Source of the DNA: Citrifermentans bremense R1
Lineage (GTDB): Bacteria > Desulfobacterota > Desulfuromonadia > Geobacterales > Geobacteraceae
Assembly: GCF_000426865.1 (NCBI RefSeq)
Contig: NZ_AUGE01000016.1
Span: 1 to 64,000, forward strand
Direction of reading: 5' to 3'
DNA: 64,000 nucleotides
The notes under the pieces were generated by a model, which was not told the origin of the DNA, did no database searches, and saw only the letters and a program-made list of their open reading frames with translations. Numbering within the stretch: position 1 is the stretch's first letter; each line of letters opens with the position of its first letter. This document shows, in pieces, positions 28,302-37,723 of this stretch. A program made the position numbers and the translations under genes.

Positions 28302-29354
28302 CTATCGGGCGCGGTTTCCTGCCGGCACGATCCTCACCTCTCCCGGCGCGCCCTCCGCGCCTCCAAGTTCCGTTTTCAGCTCCAGGAAATACCCCGCCAC
28401 CAGGAGGTTGGTTTCGAGATGCGAGGTGATGCGCGAGGTCGCGAACCGCGACCCCTCCTGTGCACGGGCAAGGTAGAGCACCAGTTGGTCGGCAAGATGT
28501 GGGTCCACCGGCATCCGGGTCGCATGATGCTCCAGGAGCTCGCGCACCGCCTCCTCCCCCACCAGCTCCGCCGGTTTGCCGCGGGCGCCCAAGGAGGTGA
28601 ACCCCGCCTCGGCGCGCTCGTAGTGGGCCTTGATGAAAATGAAGGTCCCCTGCCCGTAGACCCGCACCTCCCGCGCTTCCAGGTCGATGAGGACCTCCTC
28701 TCCCAGTTCATGCCGCAAAAGGTGGAGCGCCGAGCTGCGCTCCCTTTGCGCTATGGAGAGGGGGAGGTTACCGACTGCAGAAAAGCCGGTGATCCGCAAA
28801 AGGCGCCCGCGCTCGGTGAGGGTGAGGGAGGACAGGGTTCCCTGCGGCTGAAGGCGGCAGCGGATCCTCCCTCCCCCCTTCGGGTAGAAGCCGTACGCCT
28901 CCAGGTCGAGGTTGCCTCTGACTCCCAGGCGGGAGACGGCAGGCCAGAAGATTTCGGATAGGTAGTTCCAGCAGGGACTGAACGGGACGTGGGTGCCGCC
29001 GGTTACGGTGACGCTACTTTTCCTGTCTGCGGACAAGAGCGCTGGGATGACGGTCTGCAGCACCAGGGAAGCAGAGCCCGCGGTGCCGATGTCGAAACTG
29101 TAGTCGCCCCCACGGACTGCCCGGGGGAAGAAGCTGATCTCCGCAGAGCCGACCCTGTCGCCGGCGATCTCCGCGGAAGAGATGCGGGCCGCGGCCTGCA
29201 CCGCCATCAGGTGCTGGCGCATCAAGCCGGGCTTGGACCTGTTCTTGCGGATGTTGTGGATCCTGAAGCCTTGGCCGGTGAGGCAGGAGAGGCTGAGCGC
29301 GCTGCGCAGCACTTGCCCTCCCCCCTCACCGACGCTGCCGTCGATCTCAATCAT
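28302..29354 (-). CDS. rtcA: RNA 3'-terminal phosphate cyclase RtcA
   Basis: A 350-residue enzyme that converts RNA 3'-phosphate ends to 2',3'-cyclic phosphates through an RNA-adenylate. It begins MIEIDGSVGEGGGQVLRSAL with the family signature. The RTC insert is around 185-280, and the catalytic His is in PVDPHLADQLVLYLARA near residue 300. The usual RtcB and RtcR partners are not adjacent. It lies 16 bases after the PFK gene, so the two are probably co-transcribed, an unexpected pairing. Confidence 0.92.
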   Translation of the reverse strand: MIEIDGSVGEGGGQVLRSALSLSCLTGQGFRIHNIRKNRSKPGLMRQHLMAVQAAARISSAEIAGDRVGSAEISFFPRAVRGGDYSFDIGTAGSASLVLQTVIPALLSADRKSSVTVTGGTHVPFSPCWNYLSEIFWPAVSRLGVRGNLDLEAYGFYPKGGGRIRCRLQPQGTLSSLTLTERGRLLRITGFSAVGNLPLSIAQRERSSALHLLRHELGEEVLIDLEAREVRVYGQGTFIFIKAHYERAEAGFTSLGARGKPAELVGEEAVRELLEHHATRMPVDPHLADQLVLYLARAQEGSRFATSRITSHLETNLLVAGYFLELKTELGGAEGAPGEVRIVPAGNRAR

Positions 29355-29370
29355 GGTGTCTGCCGTGGAT

Positions 29371-30543
29371 TTAATACAGGAACATCGGTTTGCCTAATAC
29401 GTGGCGCACCTTGGGGCGGTACTCCTCGAGGTCGTAGAGCTCGGCCACGTCCACCCGCTTCTCGCCTTGCATGATGGTGCTGATCGGGATGTGCCGGTAG
29501 GTCCCTCCCTGCAGGGATACCATCCTTCCCGACATCCCTTCGCTGATCAGGTCCATGGTCATATTGGCGTAGTTGTAGGCGACCATCAAGTCGAGGGAGT
29601 CAGGGGCGCCGCTGCGCATGAGGTAAGAGAGCTGCTGGTAGATGATGTGTGAGCCGGTGAGCCCCTTCACCGCCTCGCTCACCACGACACCGATGCCCCC
29701 CAGCTTCTTGTGGCCGTAGGCGTCCTCCTGGCCGTACTCGACAGTCTGCCCCCCGATCATAGAGGCCCCTTCGGATACAGTCACCATGGCGTAGTTGCTG
29801 CGGTTGGATCTCTTGTCTTCCTGGAGCAGAAGGGCGAGCCTTTCGACGTCGAAGGGAACCTCGGAGATGAGGGCGCGATCGACGCCGGCAAGGTACGCTG
29901 AGATGAGCGAGGTCTCGCCCGAGTTGCGCCCGAAGAGCTCGACCACGGCAATCCTCTCATGGGAGCCGGCGCTGGTCCTCAGGCTGTGGATGAAGTTGAC
30001 GCTGCGGGTCACGGCCGTGGAGAAGCCGATGCAGTAGTCGGTGCCGAAAACGTCGTTGTCCATGGTCTTGGGAATGGCGACCACCGGGACCCCTTCACGG
30101 AAGAGGCGTTCGGCGTAGCTTAAGGTATCGTCCCCGCCGATGGCGATCAAGGAATCGACCCCCAGGTGCTCCAGATTGGCGAGAACGTGCTGGGTGAAAT
30201 CGTGATGCCCGGTGTTACGCGGATCAAAGTCCGCGCCGCGCAGGAACTCAGGCACGTCGGCGGTCGCCACTTTGCCCGGGTTGGTGCGGCTTGTGTGCAG
30301 GAAGGTGCCGCCGGAGCGGTCTACGGTGCGGACCGAGTGTCGGTCCAAAGGCATCAGGGTGCTCTCGCCGGAGTGCGGGTCGTCGCGGTTGTAGGCCAGG
30401 AGCCCGCCCCAGCCGCGCCGGATGCCGAGCACCCGGTAGCCGTTCTCCGCGGCGCGGGTCACCAAGGTTTTCAGGGCAGGGTTCAGCCCAGGCACGTCGC
30501 CCCCGCCAGTCAACACCCCCACCGTCTTTTGCCTGTCACCCAT
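29371..30543 (-). CDS. 6-phosphofructokinase, PPi-dependent type by active-site residues
   Basis: A 390-residue PFK-A family enzyme acting on fructose 6-phosphate. [20 protein letters not shown] is at the start. The phosphoryl-donor motif is [12 protein letters not shown] near residue 112 and the second is [18 protein letters not shown] near 137. Known family rules: ATP enzymes have GGDG and GTIDND, while PPi enzymes have Asp in GGDD and Lys in PKT. Both PPi residues are present, so reversible PPi-dependent activity is predicted. ELFGRNSGE binds substrate. It has its own promoter at 30590-30617. Confidence 0.85.
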   Translation of the reverse strand: MGDRQKTVGVLTGGGDVPGLNPALKTLVTRAAENGYRVLGIRRGWGGLLAYNRDDPHSGESTLMPLDRHSVRTVDRSGGTFLHTSRTNPGKVATADVPEFLRGADFDPRNTGHHDFTQHVLANLEHLGVDSLIAIGGDDTLSYAERLFREGVPVVAIPKTMDNDVFGTDYCIGFSTAVTRSVNFIHSLRTSAGSHERIAVVELFGRNSGETSLISAYLAGVDRALISEVPFDVERLALLLQEDKRSNRSNYAMVTVSEGASMIGGQTVEYGQEDAYGHKKLGGIGVVVSEAVKGLTGSHIIYQQLSYLMRSGAPDSLDLMVAYNYANMTMDLISEGMSGRMVSLQGGTYRHIPISTIMQGEKRVDVAELYDLEEYRPKVRHVLGKPMFLY

Positions 30544-30589
30544 GAGCAGACTCCTTTCTAATGATTAATGGAATTAGAGGACGCTCACT

Positions 30590-30617
30590 ATTATATAGGT
30601 GGAGTTGGGCATTTCAA
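30590..30617 (-). promoter_or_regulatory. sigma-70 type promoter of the PFK-rtcA pair
   Basis: On the minus strand, TTGAAA (30617-30612) and a perfect TATAAT (30595-30590) are separated by 16 bases. The -35 overlaps the stop codon of the preceding GGDEF-EAL gene. Confidence 0.72.
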
Positions 30618-32185
30618 GCTTTCTTGTCGTCGGCGAGATGCCTGATGAAATCGGCCATTTCAGAGGCGGCCAGGGGGCGGGAGAAATAGAAGCCCTGCAT
30701 ATAGCGGCAGTCGATGGAGGCGAGGAATTCCTTTTGCGCCTCGGATTCCACCCCTTCTGCGATGGCCTCCATGTCGAGGCATTTGGACATGAACATGATG
30801 GTGGTGGCAATGGCGGCGTCGTCCGAGGAGGTGACGACGTCGCTGACGAAGGACTTGTCTATCTTGAGCGCCTGGAAGTGGTAGTGCTTGAGAGAAGAGA
30901 GGGACGAGTAGCCGGTGCCGAAGTCGTCGATCTGGATGTTGGTCCCCATCCGCTGCAGGCGCTCCAGCACCCCGAGCGCCTCCGTCTCGTAGATCATCAG
31001 CGACTGCTCCGTGATCTCGAGCGTGAGCCGGTCCGGGGGGAGGTTGCTGTCGTTCAGCGCTTTCTCGATCACCTCTTCCAGGTCCTGATGCGAGAAAACG
31101 GAAGGGGAGAGGTTGACGGCTACGTTCAGGTCCAGCCCCTCGTTACGGTACCAGCGCGCCGCCTGGGAACAGGCACTCTTCAGCACCCACTCGGTCAGCG
31201 GCCAGATGAGACCGGCTTTCTCGGCGACGGGGACGAAGCTCGCCGGCCCGAGCACTCCCAGGTGCGGGTGCTTCCAGCGCACCAGTGCCTCCACTCCGAT
31301 GACGCGCATGTTGGAGGTATCCAGCTTGGGCTGGTAAACCAGGAACAACTCGTCGTAGTTGATGGCACGCAAGAGCCCCTGTTCCAGCTGCAGGGTATGG
31401 TCGCGCTCTTCCCGCCATTCGCCGCCGTAGAAGCAGAAGGTGGCGCGCCCCTGCTGCTTCGCCTGGTTCAGGGCGAAATCGGCCATCTTGAAGAGCTGCA
31501 TGGGATCGTCGGCATCGGAAGGAAACATGGCGATGCCAATACTGACACTGGTCTTCAGCGTCTCGCCATCCACCTGCACCGGCGCCGACAACGACTCCAG
31601 CACACGCCTGGCGACAACCCCCGGCCCGTCCGGCATATCGGGGTGGCGCAGCAGCATGGCGAACTCGTCCCCCCCCACCCGGGCCACCAGGTCCTCTCCG
31701 CGTTTGGCGCAGTCGGTGAGCCGTCGCGCTGTCTCGATGAGGACCGCGTCTCCCACGAAGTGCCCACGCCTGTCGTTGACGAATTTGAACCGGTCCAGGT
31801 CGAGAAAGAGCAGGGCGACCGATTCCCTGCGGCGTTTGGCATATTCGATGGACTGCGCCAGGAAATCGTCGAAAGCCTGCCGGTTGTAGAGCCCGGTGAG
31901 CCCGTCGCGTATGGTCTGTTCGCGGATGCTCAGTTCGATGGCCCGATGCCTTGCTTCGCTCTTTTCTGTGAGCAGATAGACTATGACGGTCATGGTGGCG
32001 ACCCCGAAAAGCTCGAGGATGCTAAGGGCGAGGTAGGTGAGTTCGCGGTCTACAAATATGCTACGGAAGAGAAGGTGGGCGAGAAGAAGCCAGGAGAGGC
32101 TGCTGAAGGCGAAGATGGAGCTGATGGCGGCGGGGGAGAGCCCCCCTATCCAGCTGAAAAGTCTGCGTATTCCGACGCGACCCAT
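30614..32185 (-). CDS. membrane GGDEF-EAL protein (c-di-GMP synthase/phosphodiesterase)
   Basis: A 523-residue protein with two membrane helices near residues 13-75, enclosing almost no periplasmic domain. The GGDEF domain follows (VARVGGDEFAML near 169, with inhibitory-site RGED five residues before it). The EAL domain (GVEALVRWKHP near 300, then DDFGTGYSSL and a LEITEQSL Glu) follows. All core residues of both activities are present, so it may be bifunctional or switch direction. The ribosome-binding site is GGAG. It is separate from the CoA cluster upstream by about 145 bases. Confidence 0.9.
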   Translation of the reverse strand: MGRVGIRRLFSWIGGLSPAAISSIFAFSSLSWLLLAHLLFRSIFVDRELTYLALSILELFGVATMTVIVYLLTEKSEARHRAIELSIREQTIRDGLTGLYNRQAFDDFLAQSIEYAKRRRESVALLFLDLDRFKFVNDRRGHFVGDAVLIETARRLTDCAKRGEDLVARVGGDEFAMLLRHPDMPDGPGVVARRVLESLSAPVQVDGETLKTSVSIGIAMFPSDADDPMQLFKMADFALNQAKQQGRATFCFYGGEWREERDHTLQLEQGLLRAINYDELFLVYQPKLDTSNMRVIGVEALVRWKHPHLGVLGPASFVPVAEKAGLIWPLTEWVLKSACSQAARWYRNEGLDLNVAVNLSPSVFSHQDLEEVIEKALNDSNLPPDRLTLEITEQSLMIYETEALGVLERLQRMGTNIQIDDFGTGYSSLSSLKHYHFQALKIDKSFVSDVVTSSDDAAIATTIMFMSKCLDMEAIAEGVESEAQKEFLASIDCRYMQGFYFSRPLAASEMADFIRHLADDKKA

Positions 32186-32330
32186 AGCTTTCTCCTCGCT
32201 CCAGGGGAAAAAAACACCGTCCTAGTATAGCGCAGGGATGGGAAAAGACGTTGCGGCGCAGAAGTTGGAACAAAGCAGAGCAGGAAGGCAGGTGAGCCGC
32301 CGTCACGTTGCGGAACGGCTTGAGGAGGGG

Positions 32331-32630
32331 TCAGGTGGTGAGGTAATAGGTGATTTCGTTGTGCCCCACCAGGAGATCCAAGCCGATGAGCGCCGGTCCC
32401 GGGCAGGGAACCGCGCCGATCTCGGAAAGCAGGTCCGATGCGAAGCTGGCGCAATCAGGGGTGAAAAAGAGGTCGGCGCCTCCGCCCTCGTTTCCCTTTT
32501 GGAAAAGGGCCATGGCGCGGGGGCCGCCCGCGGCGCGAAATGCGGAGGTGAAGGCATCCTTTATCGGGCTAATTTCCCCGGCGGCAACTTCCTCCGGAGT
32601 CAGGGTCAAACGGTACCAGTCCATATTCAT
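32331..32630 (-). CDS. hypothetical protein, 99 aa
   Basis: A small soluble protein beginning MNMDWYRLTLTPEEVAAGEI, preceded by GGAAAT. It ends in ALIGLDLLVGHNEITYYLTT. The composition (mixed alpha/beta, GADLFFTPDCASFASDLLSE) suggests a compact fold, but no family is recognised. It follows the DUF2889 gene after a 162-base gap filled with palindromic repeats, so membership of the CoA operon is doubtful. Confidence 0.6.
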   Translation of the reverse strand: MNMDWYRLTLTPEEVAAGEISPIKDAFTSAFRAAGGPRAMALFQKGNEGGGADLFFTPDCASFASDLLSEIGAVPCPGPALIGLDLLVGHNEITYYLTT

Positions 32631-32663
32631 TTCCTGTTAGAACTCCCCTTTGGGTACATCTCT

Positions 32664-32773
32664 GGTTCCCAAGCTCCAGCTTGGGAACCCAAGGCGGCCA
32701 AAGCTCCAGCTTTGCATCAGGCGGAAGCTGGAGCTTGTACAAGGGGGTTAGGGGGTGGGGGAAGGTGCCACCT
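32664..32773. repeat. cluster of AAGCTCCAGCTT palindromes and repeat tail
   Basis: Three inverted repeats share the core AGCT-CC-AGCT: 32664-32689 (perfect 12-bp arms), 32699-32714 (7-bp arms) and 32725-32736 in opposite orientation. A G-rich tail (GGGGGTTAGGGGGTGGGGGA) resembles that at 21301-21320. No ORF crosses the region convincingly. Confidence 0.75.
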
Positions 32774-32792
32774 GTGCGCTGCGGAAAATTGG

Positions 32793-33248
32793 TCAGCTTT
32801 TGTCGCGGGGGGAACGGTAACCGGCGCAGGTGCCGATCAACTTGTCGTGGATGGCGTCCATCATCTCCTGCTCGGTGGCTATTCCCGCAGCGGCGTTCAG
32901 GTTGAGGGCAAGCGGGAGCAGTCCGAGCAAGAGGTTGCGCATGTTGCCGCACCCTCCTCCTCCCCCCAGCACCTCGGCGAGCTTGCGCTGCAGCCCCTTG
33001 CCGATGGTGAAGCCCACTAGCCCTTGCATGCGGGCCGATACGTTGCCGCAATCGGGGGTGGGGGAGCGGTGGAAATCGGCTTTCGCCGAAACTATCTTCA
33101 ACGTGGCCACGTCGACAACGACCTCGGCCACCACGTCATGGAACTTGTCCTTCAAAAGCGCCGTCAGCTTCGCGGTGCCGTCATCCTGCTTCAACAGACG
33201 ATAGGAGATGTCCCTCTGGAAATCCTCCATCGGGTTCAATTCAGCCAT
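32793..33248 (-). CDS. DUF2889 domain protein
   Basis: A 151-residue protein matching the pattern I associate with DUF2889: a beta-rich N-terminal half (RLLKQDDGTAKLTALLKDKF, then DVATLKIVSAKADFHRSPTP) and a conserved CGNVSARMQGLVGFTIGKGL. A Gly-rich GGGGGCGNM segment is followed by helices. Its function is unknown. It starts two bases after the CoA-transferase beta-subunit stop and is therefore tied to the acyl-CoA operon. Confidence 0.65.
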   Translation of the reverse strand: MAELNPMEDFQRDISYRLLKQDDGTAKLTALLKDKFHDVVAEVVVDVATLKIVSAKADFHRSPTPDCGNVSARMQGLVGFTIGKGLQRKLAEVLGGGGGCGNMRNLLLGLLPLALNLNAAAGIATEQEMMDAIHDKLIGTCAGYRSPRDKS

Positions 33249-33250
33249 TG

Positions 33251-34075
33251 CTACCCTTTGTGCTTCACCTTGGGAATGAAAATCTGCTCCGGGTCGAGCA
33301 CACTGTGGATGAAGTGCAGCTCCTCCCTGGTCGGAGGCAGAGTTTCGCCGCTAACCCGCGAGATGTCAAGATCAAATTGACACATCTCGCGGATTTGCTC
33401 GGGGGAGTTCCCCCGGTGGCAGGTGTCGAGGTAGATGCGCCCGGTCTCGTCGTCGAAGCGGAATACGCCGGCCGTGCTGATGACGGCGGAGGGGCCTCCG
33501 CGGTAGGCCGAGCCGTAGAGTTCCTTGCGGTGGACGAAGCTTCCTTCTGGCCATTTCTTCACCCGCCACCCAGGGCTGGTGATGTAGCTCACCTGATCGG
33601 TGAAGCGGCGCTTCTCGTGCACCATGATGAAGACGGTGCGTCGGGCGAAGGAGTTGATGTCGGGGTTGCCGCCGGAACCGGTGAGGCGGAGTTCGGGGTC
33701 GAGGTAGTTCCCGATGCAGGTGGTGTTGACGTTGCCGTACTCATCCACCTCCGCCCCGCCGAGGAAACCTAAGTCGACGTACCCTCTTTGGGCCACGCTG
33801 AAGGCATCGTTCAGTCCCGAGGAGCGGGAGGCTCCCATCTCGCAGCGCGCGTCGCCTACCGAGGTGGGGATCTGCGGAGGGCGCCCGTCCAGCGTCCCCG
33901 CCTCGAAGATCAACTTCAGGTTGGGGGCGTGGGTTTTCTGGGCCAGCATGATCGCCACCATGGGAAGGCCGGTACCGGCGAAGACGATTTCGTTGTCCTT
34001 TACCTCGCGCGAGGCAGCGCAGCAGAGAAGGTCGGGGAGGCCGTATTCTTCGGGAGTTGCGTAATTACTTTCCAT
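33251..34075 (-). CDS. CoA-transferase family I, beta subunit
   Basis: A 274-residue subunit of a glutaconate/3-oxoacid type CoA-transferase. FEAGTLDG near residue 60 has the Glu expected to form the glutamyl-CoA intermediate. VDLGFLGGAEVDEYGNVNTT near 105 is the glycine-rich family motif. With the alpha subunit it would swap CoA between a donor such as acetyl- or succinyl-CoA and a carboxylic acid. The gene follows alpha with a one-base gap. The substrate is not readable; context suggests an intermediate of the adjacent oxidation pathway. Confidence 0.85.
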   Translation of the reverse strand: MESNYATPEEYGLPDLLCCAASREVKDNEIVFAGTGLPMVAIMLAQKTHAPNLKLIFEAGTLDGRPPQIPTSVGDARCEMGASRSSGLNDAFSVAQRGYVDLGFLGGAEVDEYGNVNTTCIGNYLDPELRLTGSGGNPDINSFARRTVFIMVHEKRRFTDQVSYITSPGWRVKKWPEGSFVHRKELYGSAYRGGPSAVISTAGVFRFDDETGRIYLDTCHRGNSPEQIREMCQFDLDISRVSGETLPPTREELHFIHSVLDPEQIFIPKVKHKG

Positions 34076-34076
34076 G

Positions 34077-35039
34077 TCATTGCCCCCTTTTTACGCCGGT
34101 GCTGTAGTTGAGCGCGGTATTGGCCTTGAGGTTCAGCATGCGCGGCCAGCCCAGTTTCTCCAGGTAGCTATGGTGGTCCTGACCGTGGATCCACTCCTTG
34201 GCAAAGTCATCGAACCCTTCCTGGGTCCTGGTCCTGCCGTAGAAGTCCTTGAGGAAGGCTCCGTCCACGTCGTAGCGCCCGAACATCCCCGTGGGGTGTG
34301 CGCCGAAGGGGCATTCGAGGATGTAATCGACCTCGAAGCTCGCTATGGTGTTGCGGTCGCTCTCCCGGCGCAGGTACTCCTCGGGGACAATCTCCTCCGC
34401 CATGACAATGGTGATGTCGGCGGCCCGGGCCACTTCCGGATCGGAGTAGAACTGGCCGTTCACCCGCACCGTCCCCTCCTCCCCCACCTGTTGTACGCAC
34501 ATGACCGCCACGTCGACCTTCGCCGCGGGGACCAGCACCTGCTCTCCGGCGCCGTAGAAGGGGTCCTCGGTGAAGATGTACTTGTGTTTGGGAATCCTTT
34601 TGCCGTCCCTGAGGCCCGCGCGTCCCAGCATGTCGTACTCGGGGTTGTGCAGGTCGGTCCCGAGCGAGGTCTGGGTCGCCGCGTAGGGGGCGCCGGAGGC
34701 CGCGGCGGCGAAGCGGAACAGCATCTCCGCGTGGCTGTAGTCCTCGACGATGATCTCCTTGTTGCCGACCTTCCTGGAGAGGTTGGCGCCGTACTTGCCG
34801 TAAAGCTCGTGGCCTACCCAGCAAGACTCCCAGATGTCGACGCAGCCGGCACCGACGAGGAACTCGGTCTGCGGGCCGCCGTTGACCTCGATCAGGTGCA
34901 GCCCCTTGCGCCCCTGGCGGATCAATTCGAACACCAGCGCGAAGGGGCGGCGCCAGATGGTGAAGCCGGAAAAGGTGAGGCTGGAGCCGTCCTTGATGAT
35001 CTCCGCAGCCTGCTGTAAGGTGATGCGCTTGCCAGTCAT
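34077..35039 (-). CDS. CoA-transferase family I, alpha subunit
   Basis: A 320-residue partner of the beta subunit. MTGKRITLQQAAEIIKDGSS and FSGFTIWRRPFAL are at the N terminus, and a Gly/Ala-rich core AAAASGAPYAATQ follows near 120. The ATG at 35039 is chosen because GGAGGG precedes it by six bases; an upstream in-frame codon at 35099 has none and would overlap the acyl-CoA dehydrogenase stop. It resembles glutaconate CoA-transferase subunit A and the IpdA-like group. The reaction cannot be settled from sequence. Confidence 0.84.
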   Translation of the reverse strand: MTGKRITLQQAAEIIKDGSSLTFSGFTIWRRPFALVFELIRQGRKGLHLIEVNGGPQTEFLVGAGCVDIWESCWVGHELYGKYGANLSRKVGNKEIIVEDYSHAEMLFRFAAAASGAPYAATQTSLGTDLHNPEYDMLGRAGLRDGKRIPKHKYIFTEDPFYGAGEQVLVPAAKVDVAVMCVQQVGEEGTVRVNGQFYSDPEVARAADITIVMAEEIVPEEYLRRESDRNTIASFEVDYILECPFGAHPTGMFGRYDVDGAFLKDFYGRTRTQEGFDDFAKEWIHGQDHHSYLEKLGWPRMLNLKANTALNYSTGVKRGQ

Positions 35040-35095
35040 AGACACCCTCCTGTTTTCTCGGACTGCAATGCCGACCTGTCGGACCTGCCGGCGCT

Positions 35096-36253
<1,158 letters not shown>

Positions 36254-36285
36254 TGATTCCTCCCCTCAGGTGCAACCCCAGGTCA

Positions 36286-37107
36286 TCACGCCAAAGCGAC
36301 TATCGGCACATCGTTTTCCTGCCCCCACTGTTGCCAATTTGCCGCGCTTTTCGCGGCGAAAGCGGCGCGGTACCCTTCGTCACCGCCGATTCCCAGCGTC
36401 TCCTCGATCCTTTTCTTGAAGTGCGGCTCGAGCGCCGCAACGGCAACCCAGCCGTCGCTCGCTGCGTAGAGGTTGTACTCAGGCAATCCCCCGCCAAGAG
36501 TGGCGCCTGGGACGGTGCAGCCGTAGCGAAGCGGCTCGGCCATGGCCTCCGCGGCGGAAGATAGGGCCACCTCCAGGTACCCGCTCCCCAACCCGCGCTC
36601 GCGTCCCAGGAAAAGCGCCAATGCGCCGCTCACGGTTTGCTCGGCGCCGGCCATGTCCGCCAAAAGTGTGCGCGGCATGTGGGGCGGGGTCAAAAGGCCC
36701 AGGGACGCCTGGTAGGTCAGGTCGTGCCCCGCCTCGTTCTCCCGCGGGGCGGGGTAGCCAACGATGGCCACCTGACAAAGGACGGGGTGCTTCTCGTGCA
36801 AACTCTTCCAGCCAAGCCCCAGCCGCTCCAGGGCTGCCGGACGGGTAGCGGTAATGAGGAGATCCGCTTCGGAGAGAAGAGCGTCAAGGCGTGCCAGGTC
36901 CGCGGGCGCCTTCAGGTCGATCCGCACGACGCTCTGCCCGTCCGCCATGTCCTGGTACCACGCTGCCTGGTAGCTCTGCATCGGGTCGCCAGTTGGGGGC
37001 TCTACCTTGGTCACGCTCGCTCCCATCGCCGTGAGCCGCCTCGCCGCCGCCGGCCCCGGCAGGTTCACCGCCAGGTTCACCACCTTCACTCCCGCGAGTA
37101 TCTTCAT
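36286..37107 (-). CDS. CaiB/BaiF family III CoA-transferase, short form
   Basis: A 273-residue protein with the family III start LAGVKVVNLAVNLPGPAAAR and GASVTKVEPPTGDP. RLDLKAPAD-like (RIDLKAPADL) is near residue 76, and the candidate catalytic Asp is in LLADMAGAEQTVSGALALFL near 150. Full-length members have about 380-420 residues, so the C-terminal region is reduced and the protein resembles short alpha-methylacyl-CoA racemase-like forms. Either CoA transfer or racemisation of a 2-methylacyl-CoA is possible. The ribosome-binding site is GGGGAG. Confidence 0.78.
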   Translation of the reverse strand: MKILAGVKVVNLAVNLPGPAAARRLTAMGASVTKVEPPTGDPMQSYQAAWYQDMADGQSVVRIDLKAPADLARLDALLSEADLLITATRPAALERLGLGWKSLHEKHPVLCQVAIVGYPAPRENEAGHDLTYQASLGLLTPPHMPRTLLADMAGAEQTVSGALALFLGRERGLGSGYLEVALSSAAEAMAEPLRYGCTVPGATLGGGLPEYNLYAASDGWVAVAALEPHFKKRIEETLGIGGDEGYRAAFAAKSAANWQQWGQENDVPIVALA

Positions 37108-37163
37108 CGCTCTCCCCTATCAGTGGTTCATCGTGAAAATTGCGTGGAAAGCCGCTATTTGTT

Positions 37164-37186
37164 CCCCCTCCCCTTGCGGGAGGGGG
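37164..37186. repeat. C-rich/G-rich intergenic hairpin
   Basis: CCCCCTCCC and GGGAGGGGG pair around CTTGC between the adenosyltransferase and CaiB genes. It is the same hairpin type as at 13563 and 21281. Confidence 0.6.
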
Positions 37187-37192
37187 GGGCTG

Positions 37193-37723
37193 TCACTTCT
37201 CGATCCCGGTCCGGGCCGGCACGCCTGCCTGGTAGTAGTGCTTCACCTCGACCATCTCCGTGACCAGATCGGCTGCCTCGATGACCCGGGGGTCGGCGCT
37301 TCTTCCCGTCAGCACCAGCTCCACCTGCTCGGGCCTTAGCTTGATGAGGTCAAGAATGTCCTCGACGGTGATGAGGCCGAACCAGGCCGCACCGTTGATT
37401 TCGTCCAGGATGACCAGGTCGTATTCGCCGCCGGTCAGGGTCTCGCGGGCGAGGTTCAGCGTTCCCCGGGCTATGGCTACGTCCTGCGGGTCCAGCCGGT
37501 CCTTATAGATCCAGCAGTCCCGCCCGGTCTGATGGATGGTGAGCAGCGGCGCCAGCCGCTCTGCGGCTATATGCTCGCCGTACTCCCCTCCCCCTTTGAT
37601 GAACTGGACCATGCAGACCTTGAGCCCCCGCCCGACCGCCCGGAGCGCCAGCCCCAAGGCGGCGGTGGTCTTTCCCTTGCCGTTGCCGGTGTAGACCTGT
37701 ACCTTCCCTTCCGTCAGGCTCAT
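37193..37723 (-). CDS. cobO: cob(I)yrinic acid a,c-diamide adenosyltransferase
   Basis: A 176-residue CobA/CobO/BtuR-type ATP:corrinoid adenosyltransferase. The P-loop VYTGNGKGKTTAALGLALRA is near residue 10. GLKVCMVQFIKGGGEYGE follows, and YDLVILDEINGA near 110 completes the family pattern. It transfers 5'-deoxyadenosyl from ATP to cob(I)alamin. The ATG overlaps the etfA stop as ATGA, so translation is coupled to electron-transfer genes. The likely customer for adenosylcobalamin is IcmF (47845-51093). Confidence 0.92.
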   Translation of the reverse strand: MSLTEGKVQVYTGNGKGKTTAALGLALRAVGRGLKVCMVQFIKGGGEYGEHIAAERLAPLLTIHQTGRDCWIYKDRLDPQDVAIARGTLNLARETLTGGEYDLVILDEINGAAWFGLITVEDILDLIKLRPEQVELVLTGRSADPRVIEAADLVTEMVEVKHYYQAGVPARTGIEK

